DNA of 64,000 nt from Rhodococcus sp. P1Y (GTDB lineage: Bacteria; Actinomycetota; Actinomycetes; Mycobacteriales; Mycobacteriaceae). The notes under the pieces were generated by a model. That model saw only the letters and a program-made list of their open reading frames with translations, was not told where the DNA came from and ran no database searches. Shown one piece after another: positions 9,736-18,676 of the stretch (its first letter is position 1; every line of letters starts with the position of its first letter). The stretch lies in the NCBI RefSeq assembly GCF_003641205.1, contig NZ_CP032762.1:3348001-3412000 (forward strand), in the 5' to 3' direction. Both the position numbers and the translations under genes were made by a program.

Positions 9736-10839
9736 ATGAAGATTCGCGGCGCTGTACTCGAGGAGATCGGGCGGCCACGGCCGTTCGCGGAATCGCTTCC
9801 CATTTCGATCTCGGAGTTGGAACTTGCACCTCCCGGCCCCGGCGAGCTTCTCGTCCGGATCGAAGCGGCGGGGCTCTGCCACTCGGATCTGTCGGTCGTC
9901 GACGGCAACAGGGTCCGGCCGGTGCCGATGCTCCTCGGCCATGAGGCAGCAGGGCGGGTCGAATCGCTCGGTGACGGCGTCGACGATCTGCCCCTCGGGA
10001 CCCGCGTCGTCATGACCTTCCTGCCACGCTGCGGTGAGTGCGCAGGATGCCGAACCGACGGCCAGATGCCGTGCATTCCAGGAAGTGCTGCCAACAACGC
10101 GGGAACTCTGCTCGACGGCGGTGCACGGCTGGCCCGTGACGGCGCCGAGGTCAAGCATCACCTCGGAGTCTCGGGCTTTGCGACTCACGCTGTGGTCAGC
10201 CGCAAATCGGTAGTGGCTGTGGACGACGACATTCCCGCCGATGTTGCCGCTGTTCTCGGCTGCGCTGTACTCACCGGTGGCGGTGCGGTTCTCAACGCTG
10301 GGCAGCCGAGGCCAGGTCAGTCGGTGATGGTGATCGGACTGGGCGGCGTCGGCATGGCGTCGGTTCTCACTGCAGTCTCGGTCGGGGCAGGCGAAGTCAT
10401 CGGGGTCGACGGAGTCCCGGACAAATTGGCCACTGCGCGTGAACTCGGTGCCACACAGACATATTCGCCTGCCGAGCGCGAAGAGCTGGGGATCAAGGCA
10501 GATATCGTCATCGAGGCCGCCGGAAACGCGCGGGCGTTCGAAGCTGCTGTCTCGGCGACAGCACCGGGTGGTAAGACGATCACCGTCGGCCTCCCGGCTC
10601 CCGACGCGAGGTCGTCGATCTCGCCACTCGGTCTCGTCGCCGAGGCACGAACGATCATCGGCAGCTATCTCGGTTCCGCGGTGCCTGCGCGAGATATTCC
10701 GAAGTATGCCCAGATGTGGCGTGAGGGACGGCTTCCCGTGGAGAAGCTGATCAGCTCGCGCATCGGTCTCGACGAGATCAACCGCGGCATGGACGAACTC
10801 GCAGACGGCAACGCCATCCGGCAGGTAATCACGTTCTAG
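9736..10839 (+). CDS. Zinc-dependent alcohol dehydrogenase (MDR family)
   Basis: Medium-chain dehydrogenase of 367 residues. Catalytic zinc ligands are in GLCHSD (Cys near 45) and GHEAAG; the structural zinc site has four Cys in CGECAGCRTDGQMPC. The Rossmann motif is GLGGVG. The start follows TAGAGT (9724-9729) by six bases with no SD, so the mRNA is probably leaderless. A short inverted repeat CCACTC/GAGTGG (9714-9719/9726-9731) overlaps this promoter. It resembles class III or mycothiol-type alcohol dehydrogenases, but the substrate cannot be read from sequence. Its TAG stop overlaps the stop of the opposing ABC gene in a shared CTAG. Confidence 0.85.
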   Translation: MKIRGAVLEEIGRPRPFAESLPISISELELAPPGPGELLVRIEAAGLCHSDLSVVDGNRVRPVPMLLGHEAAGRVESLGDGVDDLPLGTRVVMTFLPRCGECAGCRTDGQMPCIPGSAANNAGTLLDGGARLARDGAEVKHHLGVSGFATHAVVSRKSVVAVDDDIPADVAAVLGCAVLTGGGAVLNAGQPRPGQSVMVIGLGGVGMASVLTAVSVGAGEVIGVDGVPDKLATARELGATQTYSPAEREELGIKADIVIEAAGNARAFEAAVSATAPGGKTITVGLPAPDARSSISPLGLVAEARTIIGSYLGSAVPARDIPKYAQMWREGRLPVEKLISSRIGLDEINRGMDELADGNAIRQVITF

Positions 10840-11627
10840 CCGGCTGTTGCAGCCCAACGGCCGTTTCGGCGGTCGATGACGATGGGGTGGTCGAAGCACT
10901 CACTGATGTTCTTCGTTGTGATGACCTCTTCGACGACGCCGTGCGCGGTGATCTTGCCGTCTCGGATGAGAACGGCGTGCGTCGTGGACGCAGGAATCTC
11001 CTCGAGGTGATGGGTGACGAGGATGCTTGCCAGCGCGGGATGGTCGGCGCGCAAAGCGTCCATCGCGGTCAGAAGTTGTTCTCTCGCGGCGAGATCCAGA
11101 CCGGTCGCGGGTTCGTCCAGAAGTAGCAGAGCAGGGTTCGCCAGAAGAGCACGTGCGATGAGTGCTCGTCCGCGCTCGCCTTGGGACAGTGTGTACCACG
11201 GTGACTCCGAACGATTCCGGACGCCCATGGAGTCGATGAGCACACGTGCGTGAGCGGCCTCGTCCTCGCTTGCCGCCCATCTGGGAATGATGTCCGGGGT
11301 GTTGGTCAGCCCTGTCAGGACCGATTCGAACAAAGTCAGGGACGGCTCGACCCGCAACCGCGGATCCACGTGACCGATGTGGGTGCGCAGTTCGCGTAGG
11401 TCCACCCGGCCGAGTCGATGTCCCAGGACGTGAACCGTTCCGTGCGTGGGGTGAACGAACGCCCCGAGCAAGCTCAGCAACGTGCTTTTGCCGGCGCCGT
11501 TGGCGCCGAGCAGAACCCAGTGTTGGCCCTCGTCCACCCGCAGTGTCGCGTCCCGTAGGAGGTATCGCCCGTTCCGCACGAGGTCGACGTTGTCGGCGCG
11601 AAGAACGGCAGGAGATTCGGTCGTCAC
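10836..11627 (-). CDS. ABC transporter ATP-binding protein, no partner permease nearby
   Basis: A 263-residue stand-alone ABC ATPase. Walker A is GANGAGKST at 41-49, the signature is LSQGE near 147-151, Walker B is LLLLDEP near 167-173, and a switch His follows in VTHHLEE. It resembles the YlmA/ModF-like single ATPases. GTG start is immediately after the stop of the preceding 120-residue protein with no intervening base, so it reads as the last gene of the TIGR04222-DUF692 operon. No membrane subunit is encoded in the operon unless the TIGR04222 proteins play that part. It could export a product or be an independent ATPase carried by the operon. Confidence 0.8.
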   Translation of the reverse strand: MTTESPAVLRADNVDLVRNGRYLLRDATLRVDEGQHWVLLGANGAGKSTLLSLLGAFVHPTHGTVHVLGHRLGRVDLRELRTHIGHVDPRLRVEPSLTLFESVLTGLTNTPDIIPRWAASEDEAAHARVLIDSMGVRNRSESPWYTLSQGERGRALIARALLANPALLLLDEPATGLDLAAREQLLTAMDALRADHPALASILVTHHLEEIPASTTHAVLIRDGKITAHGVVEEVITTKNISECFDHPIVIDRRNGRWAATAG

Positions 11628-11990
11628 CTACCGACGGTATCGCCGCACGGAGAACCATCGGGCAGCGGGTCGGAATCGGCGCGCCGTCATGGGTCTGTCC
11701 AGCTCGCCGATCGAGTACAAATGCTCGATGAACTCGTGCGCTTCGGCCGCCGAGTCGGATTTCGGTCGATGCGTCGCCCACTGTGTGAAGAGCGGGCCGA
11801 ACCGGTCGCCGAGGGATGCCGCTGCGACCGGGATGTGATGTCGTGCGGCACCTGCGCGTTTGCGCAGCAACGCCGCTGCGGCGACACCGAGGGCCGAGGC
11901 GTCGAAACCTTCCGGCGTAGGGCCGCCGTCGACGAGGGCGCGCACCAGATCGAGTTGCCGCTGCGCGAGCTCGCTCACAACCGACTCCAT
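11628..11990 (-). CDS. Small helical protein, candidate partner of the DUF692 enzyme
   Basis: A 120-residue protein overlapping the end of the DUF692 gene by 16 bases. It is largely helical and alanine/arginine rich, with LVDGGPTPEGFDASAL near 19-34 and a KRAGAARHHIPVAA segment; no membrane helix or Cys is seen. Small proteins of this kind follow DUF692 genes in other actinobacteria. In characterised MNIO systems a separate partner (MbnC, TglI, DUF2063 types) delivers the peptide substrate. The partner role is inferred from position; the sequence is not obviously a member of a named partner family. Confidence 0.65.
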   Translation of the reverse strand: MESVVSELAQRQLDLVRALVDGGPTPEGFDASALGVAAAALLRKRAGAARHHIPVAAASLGDRFGPLFTQWATHRPKSDSAAEAHEFIEHLYSIGELDRPMTARRFRPAARWFSVRRYRR

Positions 11991-12802
11991 TCCGTGTTCG
12001 CAGTGACGCGTTCCATACCAGCGGCATCCGCGATCGCGTCGAGTTCGTCGAGTAGTTCGGCCGCGGGAGGGTAGTGCCCGTCCCGCTCGAGCATGAGCGC
12101 GGAGGCAAACCCCGAGCGCGTCGCCTCTGTCAGCAGCTCGAGTACCTCCTGCGGAACGGGATCGGTGTGGGTGTCGTGATACATGCCGTCGCGGACGCTA
12201 CCTCCGGCGATGTGGCAGTACGCAATTCGGTCCACGGGCAACCTCTGAAGCTCCGTCCATGGGTCCCGCCGCCGATTGAGCGCATTCGCGTAGACATTTG
12301 CGATGTCGAGAACGAGTGTGACGCCGGTGCGTTCAATCAGCTCGGCGAGAAATTCGCCGTCGCTCAGCTCGTCGTCCGGCCAATCGAACAGGGCTGCAAT
12401 GTTTTCCACCGCCAGCGGCACTGGTAGTCCGCTCTGGGTGACGGTGATGTTTCGGGCCAGCACGTCGAGTGCCTCGTAGGTTCGGGGGACAGGCAGTAGA
12501 TGCCCTGCCTCTGCTCCGCCCGCCCTCACGAAGGCGACATGTTCGCTGACCAGGGGTGCATCGAGCAGCGCCGCAACCCGTGCCAGATTGTCCACTCGGT
12601 CGGTGTCGATGCCCTCGGCGCTGCCCAATGACAACGAGATGCCATGCGGCACCGTCGGTAACGACAACGCAGCCAACGACTCCGGCGCGGTGGTGCCCAC
12701 GGATTCCGCGATTACTTCACAGAAGGCGAGCCCGTCCAATTGGGCAATGATGCCTGCGATTTCGGGACGCCATCCGATACCGAGTCCGTCGAGAGCGCTC
12801 AT
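11975..12802 (-). CDS. DUF692 family multinuclear non-haem iron oxidase (MNIO)
   Basis: A 275-residue TIM-barrel enzyme of the DUF692/MNIO family (MbnB, TglH relatives), which oxidises cysteines in ribosomally made peptides using two or three iron ions. Ligand-type residues are all present: His53 (PHG), His88 (SEH), Glu133 (ENI), Asp166 and Asn169 (LDIAN), His197 (CHIAGG), Asp210 and His212 (DTH) and Glu239 (LERD). ATG 12802 overlaps the TGA at 12801-12799 that ends the Cys-tail frame of the preceding TIGR04222 gene (ATGA). Longer upstream extensions in this frame are only an Arg-rich shadow of that tail. Operon context makes the TIGR04222 proteins its likely substrates. Confidence 0.9.
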   Translation of the reverse strand: MSALDGLGIGWRPEIAGIIAQLDGLAFCEVIAESVGTTAPESLAALSLPTVPHGISLSLGSAEGIDTDRVDNLARVAALLDAPLVSEHVAFVRAGGAEAGHLLPVPRTYEALDVLARNITVTQSGLPVPLAVENIAALFDWPDDELSDGEFLAELIERTGVTLVLDIANVYANALNRRRDPWTELQRLPVDRIAYCHIAGGSVRDGMYHDTHTDPVPQEVLELLTEATRSGFASALMLERDGHYPPAAELLDELDAIADAAGMERVTANTEWSRL

Positions 12803-13658
12803 CCGCCGCAACCTCCGCCTCCGCCGCCACATCCGCCGCCGCCACACCCGCTTCCCCTCCGCCGTCTCCGCCCGCGCCGCCGCCATCGGCTGTGATCCCG
12901 GCCGCGCTGGCAAGCGCTGGATCGATCATCAGCAACGCCGACCCGGCAAACAGCGCCGCAGACACCCCAGCCAGGCGAGGACCGTATGCCGCGAACGCAG
13001 GCTTTGCGCTCGGGGCGAGATAGGAATGTGCGATCGTCGAATCCAACACTGCCGTGCGCGCAGCACGCGTCCGCCCGTCGGATACCCGAAGTAGCGATAC
13101 GGCGATCGCGATGCCGATCACAGCAACGAGTAGAAATACGACCGGTTTCCCGCCGGCGACACCGAAAGCCAGACGTACGACACCGATCATTCCGAGAACG
13201 ATGAGCGGAACGGTGTTGAGCGTCAGAGTCCGCGACCACGTCGCCGGGGTGAAGTAACCCCGGTCGGTCAACGATTGGCGAAGCGCGGACGTTTCCGAGC
13301 CGAGCAGGTCACCGAGGTTGCGACGTGCTCCGAACACCCTGGTCAGGACAAGTTTCGCATACACGGCTCTGGTGAACCGATCGAATGTCGGGTCGTTCAC
13401 CGGGAGAGTCCCATGGATCTCCCCGGTGACGGTGATCGCCCCCGCAGTGCGCAGAACTGCCAGTGACGCCGCGATCGCGCGGCTGCTTCCTCCCGCCAAC
13501 ATCCCCATCTCCGGTGGCGTCAGCAGGTACGCGCTCTGGGCTTCGGGCTCGGGTCGCAAGATGATTCGACACGCTACTGCGACAACGAGTAGTCCGAGTG
13601 CGGTGAGCACGTAGAGCTTCCAGAACACATCGGACGGAATTCCCCATGTGTCGTTCAT
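12717..13658 (-). CDS. TIGR04222-type membrane protein, copy 2, tail frameshifted
   Basis: Paralogue of the preceding gene. It has an N-terminal TM helix (about 13-33), a soluble domain beginning LLTPPEMGMLAGG, two TM helices and a last hydrophobic segment ending LLMIDPALA. As read the frame continues to 12717, giving 313 residues and an alanine/arginine-rich end that overlaps DUF692. One frame away, stopping at 12799, lies the expected tail: GSGCGGGGCGGGGGGCGG. Adding one base to the C4 tract at 12854-12857 joins the domain to that tail and restores the ATGA junction with DUF692. The shift may be a sequence error, a real null allele or a phase-variable tract. ATG 13658 overlaps the stop of copy 1 (ATGA). 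Confidence 0.75.
   Translation of the reverse strand: MNDTWGIPSDVFWKLYVLTALGLLVVAVACRIILRPEPEAQSAYLLTPPEMGMLAGGSSRAIAASLAVLRTAGAITVTGEIHGTLPVNDPTFDRFTRAVYAKLVLTRVFGARRNLGDLLGSETSALRQSLTDRGYFTPATWSRTLTLNTVPLIVLGMIGVVRLAFGVAGGKPVVFLLVAVIGIAIAVSLLRVSDGRTRAARTAVLDSTIAHSYLAPSAKPAFAAYGPRLAGVSAALFAGSALLMIDPALASAAGITADGGGAGGDGGGEAGVAAADVAAEAEVAADERSRRTRYRMASRNRRHHCPIGRARLL
12854..12857 (-). other. Frameshift site in homopolymer (G4 on coding strand)
   Basis: Upstream of this tract the conserved membrane domain is in one frame; downstream the Gly/Cys tail, its stop and the coupling to DUF692 are in the -1 frame. Five bases instead of four make the gene continuous. No canonical X-XXY-YYZ slippery heptamer fits the frames here. 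Confidence 0.7.
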
Positions 13659-14563
13659 CCTCCGCACCCACCGCCGCCGCAGCTGCTGCCGGAGCTGCCG
13701 CTGTCCGAACCACTGCCACCACCGTCGAAACCGCCTCCGGTGCCGTCGAACCCGCCGAAACCGGCACTCGTACTCGCACCGGCGTTCATGGCACCCGCCA
13801 GCTGGGGGTCGAGCCACAGCAGTGCAGCGCCGCCGAACAGCGCCGCCGACATTCCCGCGTGTGAGGGCCCGTAGGTCTCGAACGCGGGTCGCATACGGGG
13901 TTGTAGGTGCGCGTAGTCGCTGGTCGGTCTGCGAAGTTCCGCCGATCCACGCGGTGTTCGGCGAGGTACGCGTCGAACGAACGGAACCGAGGCTAGCAAG
14001 GCGATGATGGCGAGTACGAGGTAGCCGACGGGCTTTCCGCCGGCGATTCTTGCGATGACACGTGCCGCGCCGATGGTGACCACCACTAGGACGCAGCCGA
14101 CCCGGAACTTCGCGGCGCGCGCTGCATGTGAACCGGTGAGGTAGCCCATGTCGAGGAGCGGGCCGCGCAACTGGGCGAACGTCACACTGAGCGAGTTGAT
14201 GAGCGACGCCTTGCTGGGTGGGCGGGTTCCCGATCCGATGCGTTCGGAGACAATGCGCGTGAACCAATCCAACTTCGACCGTTCTTCGGCCGTGAGCGGA
14301 CGCGCCTTCCGTCCACCCGGTGCGAGAGTTCCCGCTGCCCGTAGCACCGACAGCGACGCGATGAGTGCCTGATAGTCGCTGGTCAGAGCGCCTACCTCGG
14401 GCGGTGTCAGTACGCGGCTCGGCGCAAGCGCTCGGCCGTTGCCCCTGGTCGAGGACGATATCGCGGCCGGTACGACGATCGCGAGAAGGGCGGCCACGAG
14501 GTACCACCGCAGGAACGTCGGTCCGTCGATGCCCCACGTCAACTGTTGCGCGCTGTTGATCAT
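13655..14563 (-). CDS. TIGR04222-type membrane protein, copy 1, with Gly/Cys tail
   Basis: A 302-residue protein, first gene of the MNIO operon. An N-terminal TM helix (about 15-37) precedes a soluble domain starting VLTPPEVGALTSD; two TM helices follow at about 155-200, and a final hydrophobic stretch near 250-270 leads to a tail of roughly 30 residues made of Gly, Ser and Asp and ending SSCGGGGCGG. TIGR04222 proteins typically end in such Gly/Cys runs and co-occur with DUF692. The Cys residues are plausible modification sites. ATG 14563 is preferred, with GGTGAGG upstream; GTG 14572 is possible. The stop overlaps the start of copy 2. Confidence 0.8.
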   Translation of the reverse strand: MINSAQQLTWGIDGPTFLRWYLVAALLAIVVPAAISSSTRGNGRALAPSRVLTPPEVGALTSDYQALIASLSVLRAAGTLAPGGRKARPLTAEERSKLDWFTRIVSERIGSGTRPPSKASLINSLSVTFAQLRGPLLDMGYLTGSHAARAAKFRVGCVLVVVTIGAARVIARIAGGKPVGYLVLAIIALLASVPFVRRVPRRTPRGSAELRRPTSDYAHLQPRMRPAFETYGPSHAGMSAALFGGAALLWLDPQLAGAMNAGASTSAGFGGFDGTGGGFDGGGSGSDSGSSGSSCGGGGCGG

Positions 14564-14583
14564 TCCCCTCACCCCCCAACATT

Positions 14584-14606
14584 GTTGTGTGACAACTGAT
14601 GTCAGT
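14584..14606. promoter_or_regulatory. Nested inverted repeats, probable operator of the MNIO operon
   Basis: Three overlapping perfect inverted repeats lie just upstream of the first TIGR04222 gene: GTTGT-N3-ACAAC (14584-14596), TGACA-N5-TGTCA (14590-14604) and ACTGA-TG-TCAGT (14595-14606). They sit where a minus-strand promoter is expected. The ten bases ACTGATGTCA (14595-14604) also occur on the opposite strand in the operator-like repeat before the HicB-like gene at 20645. Confidence 0.5.
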
Positions 14607-14696
14607 ATCGAGGTAGTGAGAGAAAATGCGAGGGCGGGGGACCTATCGTCACCGATCCGTTATCGGAAATTGTAGGGGGTCCGGCGGAGTCAGTAG

Positions 14697-15500
<804 letters not shown>

Positions 15501-15506
15501 ACGATC

Positions 15507-15971
15507 ATGAACAAGGTAACGAAAGTTGTTCTCATCATCGGCGTGATGGTGCTGATCCTGGGGTTCTACTTCTATCTGCTCGGTACCAGGGGCATCTCGC
15601 TGATCCAGACCGGCGGCGCGGTGAATATCGGTCTCGGAATCGGCGTTCTCATCCTCCCCGTCATCGGAATTTGGATCATCGGCGCCACGCTGAAGGCGGG
15701 TTTCGAGCATCAGCATCTAGGACAGCGGATCCGCGACGAGAACCTGGAGCTCGACGTCTCCGACCTGCCGAGAATGCCCTCCGGTCGTATTTCCCGTGAA
15801 GCAGCCGACGAGTTGTTCGCACAGATCAAGGGGGAGTGGGAGAAAGACCCGGACGACTGGCGCAATTCCTACCGGCTCGCACGCGCCTACGATTACGCCG
15901 GAGACCGTGGTCGAGCTCGTGAAACGATGAAGCGTGCGGTGGCACTGGAGCGTGAGGACGCCGGATCCTGA
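15507..15971 (+). CDS. Membrane protein with C-terminal TPR-like segment (Rv2772c-like)
   Basis: A 154-residue protein with two N-terminal TM helices (about 6-25 and 36-58) followed by a cytosolic tail. The tail contains DPDDWRNSYRLARAYDYAGDRGRA, typical of a single TPR-like helix pair. It starts six bases after dapB and its TGA overlaps the next ATG (TGATG). The same neighbour follows dapB in mycobacteria. Function unknown; linkage to dapB suggests a role tied to cell-wall supply. Confidence 0.8.
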   Translation: MNKVTKVVLIIGVMVLILGFYFYLLGTRGISLIQTGGAVNIGLGIGVLILPVIGIWIIGATLKAGFEHQHLGQRIRDENLELDVSDLPRMPSGRISREAADELFAQIKGEWEKDPDDWRNSYRLARAYDYAGDRGRARETMKRAVALEREDAGS

Positions 15972-16423
15972 TGGCCACTCTTCTTCTCGTACATCACACT
16001 CCGTCGCCGCACATGCAGGCCATGTTCGAGGCAGTGGTAGCCGGGGCGACCGATCCCGACATAGTCGGTGTCGAGGTGATCCGACGCGCGGCGTTGTCGG
16101 TGTCCTCGGCAGAATTCCTGGCGGCCGACGGTTACGTCCTTGGCAGCCCGGTGAACCTCGGTTACATCTCCGGCGCCCTCAAGCATGCATTCGACGGCGC
16201 CTATTACCAGATTCTCGACTCGACTCGGGGCCGACCGTTCGGCCTCTACCTTCATGGGAACGAAGGAACCGAGGGCGCGGAGCGGGCGGTCGGCTCCATC
16301 ACCACAGGCCTGGGGTGGACCAAAACCGCGGAGTTCGTTGTCGCGTCGGGTCCGCCTACCAAGGGCGATCTCGAGGCGTGCAGGGAACTGGGCGCAACCG
16401 TCGCCGCACAGCTGATGGAGTGA
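15971..16423 (+). CDS. Flavodoxin/NAD(P)H-dependent oxidoreductase-like protein (Rv2771c-like)
   Basis: A 150-residue flavodoxin-fold protein. The phosphate-binding first loop is HHTPSPHMQ rather than the usual Ser/Thr-rich loop; LGSPVNLGYISGALKHAFD supplies the second FMN contact. It overlaps the preceding gene by one base. It probably binds FMN and acts in redox, but the electron partners are unknown. The order dapB, membrane protein, flavodoxin-like protein is conserved with mycobacteria. Confidence 0.75.
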   Translation: MATLLLVHHTPSPHMQAMFEAVVAGATDPDIVGVEVIRRAALSVSSAEFLAADGYVLGSPVNLGYISGALKHAFDGAYYQILDSTRGRPFGLYLHGNEGTEGAERAVGSITTGLGWTKTAEFVVASGPPTKGDLEACRELGATVAAQLME

Positions 16424-16508
16424 CGGTCCGCCGAAGTCGGACACAATTCTTCCTCTTCTCGTCGCGGCGGTGCTGCCCACGAACGGACCTCCGAGCTAGT
16501 CTCGCGGC

Positions 16509-17420
16509 ATGGCTCCTGGTCGATATGCGAGTTTCCTGCCGCAGAAGTATCGAACGAGTACGGAGCCCGAGTCGACGACTTGGCGATGGCGAGACAACGC
16601 CGTGCATGTCGCGAGGGCGGGCGCCGGCGACTCGCCCTTCAAGGTACTGGCCGTGCACGGAGCAGGTGGACACTCGGGCGCGCTCTGGCCGTTCGCGGCG
16701 TTCGCGGCGACCAGAGGGGCAGAGGTGCTCTTTCCCGACATGCCGCTGTACGGACGAACAGTCGTGTCCGACCCAGGTCGCGTTCGATACGAGGATTGGG
16801 TCGAGATGCTGTGCGACCTCGTTGTCTCCGAGCGACAACGTGATTCACGTCCGCTCGTTCTGTTCGGTGCGAGCATGGGCGGCATGTTGTCGTACGAGGT
16901 CGCAGCGCGAACCGGTCAGGTCGACGACGTCGTCGCGACGTGCTTGCTCGACCCGTCGGACCCGGCTGCACGCTCGGCGGCGGCACGCTACAGCTTCGTC
17001 GGTCGGCCGGCGCCGACCCTTCTGAAGCTCGGTGCGTCGGTGTTCGGCCGGGCACGCGTTCCGGTGCGCTGGCTGATGGACATCGACAACATGAGCGCCG
17101 ATCCAGAACTGTCTGCGCTGTGCGCCTCAGATCCGCTCGGGGGTGGTGTGTCGTTGCCGCTCGGTTTTCTCAGCAGCTTCATGTCCTTCGAACACTCAGC
17201 GCCGGAGACGTACACCGGGCCGAAGGTGACCCTTGCGCACCCTGCGGAAGATCGTTGGACGCCAATGGAACTCAGCATCCGATTCTTGAACAGGATTGCG
17301 GGCCCAACCTCGCTGGTGCTCCTCGAAGGGTGCGGCCACTTCCCCATCGAAGAACCCGGTGTGTCGCAGCTCGTCTCGACCATGGAAGACATCGCGCGAT
17401 CGCACGGATGGAATCCGTAG
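16509..17420 (+). CDS. Alpha/beta-hydrolase
   Basis: A 303-residue serine hydrolase. Oxyanion region VHGAGGH near 50-56, nucleophile elbow GASMGG (Ser near 121), acidic residue probably in PAEDRWTPME, catalytic His in GCGHFPIEE. No signal peptide. TAGTCT (16497-16502) ends six bases before the ATG and no SD is seen, so a leaderless transcript is likely. Substrate unknown. Confidence 0.8.
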   Translation: MAPGRYASFLPQKYRTSTEPESTTWRWRDNAVHVARAGAGDSPFKVLAVHGAGGHSGALWPFAAFAATRGAEVLFPDMPLYGRTVVSDPGRVRYEDWVEMLCDLVVSERQRDSRPLVLFGASMGGMLSYEVAARTGQVDDVVATCLLDPSDPAARSAAARYSFVGRPAPTLLKLGASVFGRARVPVRWLMDIDNMSADPELSALCASDPLGGGVSLPLGFLSSFMSFEHSAPETYTGPKVTLAHPAEDRWTPMELSIRFLNRIAGPTSLVLLEGCGHFPIEEPGVSQLVSTMEDIARSHGWNP

Positions 17421-17455
17421 AAAACCGTGTCGGACCGCCGTGGCAAGGTGGGGCC

Positions 17456-18676
17456 ATGCGCGAAATGAGTGCTGCGATGGCCAGGCGTGCTGCTCTGGCC
17501 GCGCAGGGGTTGGCGTCGCCGCACACCGTGACGGAGCGAGGCGCGTCCACCCGCGCAGTGCAGAAGGTCATCGAGAAGAACCGATTGCTGCAGATCGATT
17601 CGGTGTCGGTGCTGGTTCGAGCGCATTACGCGCCGGTGTTCAGCCGCGTGGGGAAGTACGACCGTGCGGTTATCGACACCGCGGCATGGACCGACACGAC
17701 GCGACGGCCTCGAAAGCTCGTCGAGTATTGGGCGCACGAGGCCGCGCTGATCCCGGTCGAGGACTGGCCGCTCATGCGATGGCGAACCGAGCTCTATCGA
17801 GACGGTAGGTGGGGTGGCGCAAAGTCGGTGGTCGAGCGCAATCCGGCTCTCATCGGCGATGTACTCGACGTGATCACCGATGGAGGGCCGTCGAGCGCAG
17901 GCGACATCGAACGCGCTCTGGAGGTGGAGCGACCGGGCCGAAAAGGTCCGTGGTGGGACCGTAGCGACATCAAGATCATCGCCGAACAATTGTTCGCTGC
18001 CGGTGTCGTATCAGTGGCAACGCGTACCGGATTCGTCCGTCACTACGATCTGAGCGAACGCGTGATACCCCCGGAGATACTGGGACAGCGTGTCGACGAA
18101 GCCGACGCCGTCCGCTCACTAGTCGCGCAGTCGGCCGCCGCGCTCGGGATCGGAACCGAGCCCGATCTTCGCGACTACTACCGCCTTTCGCAGAAGCAGA
18201 CGAAAGCTGCGATCGTCGACCTCGTGGAAGGTGGTGTGCTCGAACCCGTGGCAGTACGGGGATGGTCCACGCCTGCGTATCTCCATGCCGACGCTCGGAT
18301 CCCGAGGTCCGCCACGGGGGCCTCGCTTTTGTGTCCGTTCGACCCGATGATCTTCTTCCGACCCCGCGTCGAGCGAATTTTCGACTTCCACTACCGGATC
18401 GAGATCTACACCCCTCAGCACAAACGGGTCCACGGGTACTACGTCTTCCCGTTCCTGCTCGACGGCGACTTGGTCGCGCGGGTGGATCTGAAGAGGGACA
18501 GTGTGCGGTCCGAGCTTCGAGTGCTCGGCGCGTTCGTGGAAGGCGATCGCGACGCACGGACCATCGCAGCTGCGCTCGCTCCCGTGCTTGTCGAGATGGC
18601 CGAATGGTTGGAGTTGGAATCGGTGGTCGTCGGCGAGCGCGGAGATCTCGTTTCAGCGTTGGCATCGGTTTTGTGA
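17456..18676 (+). CDS. YcaQ-type winged-helix DNA glycosylase
   Basis: A 406-residue member of the HTH_42 family (YcaQ/AlkX and AlkZ), which unhooks interstrand crosslinks and removes bulky alkyl adducts. The [10 protein letters not shown] block carries a Q-x-D motif, the YcaQ catalytic variant (AlkZ has Q-x-Q). The C-terminal [22 protein letters not shown] block is also characteristic. ATG 17456 was chosen because the longer frame upstream is an overlap with the hydrolase gene. The stop overlaps the zwf GTG by four bases, coupling repair to NADPH supply. Confidence 0.8.
   Translation: MREMSAAMARRAALAAQGLASPHTVTERGASTRAVQKVIEKNRLLQIDSVSVLVRAHYAPVFSRVGKYDRAVIDTAAWTDTTRRPRKLVEYWAHEAALIPVEDWPLMRWRTELYRDGRWGGAKSVVERNPALIGDVLDVITDGGPSSAGDIERALEVERPGRKGPWWDRSDIKIIAEQLFAAGVVSVATRTGFVRHYDLSERVIPPEILGQRVDEADAVRSLVAQSAAALGIGTEPDLRDYYRLSQKQTKAAIVDLVEGGVLEPVAVRGWSTPAYLHADARIPRSATGASLLCPFDPMIFFRPRVERIFDFHYRIEIYTPQHKRVHGYYVFPFLLDGDLVARVDLKRDSVRSELRVLGAFVEGDRDARTIAAALAPVLVEMAEWLELESVVVGERGDLVSALASVL

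Noticed and set aside
12840..12870. Programmed -1 frameshift at the TIGR04222 tail
   Set aside because: Frames do not fit a canonical X-XXY-YYZ heptamer and I see no clear downstream stimulatory structure; a one-base tract change is simpler.
13658..14582. Upstream extension of the copy-2 TIGR04222 frame through copy 1
   Set aside because: It is only an out-of-frame reading of copy 1; the ATGA overlap at 13658 fixes the start.
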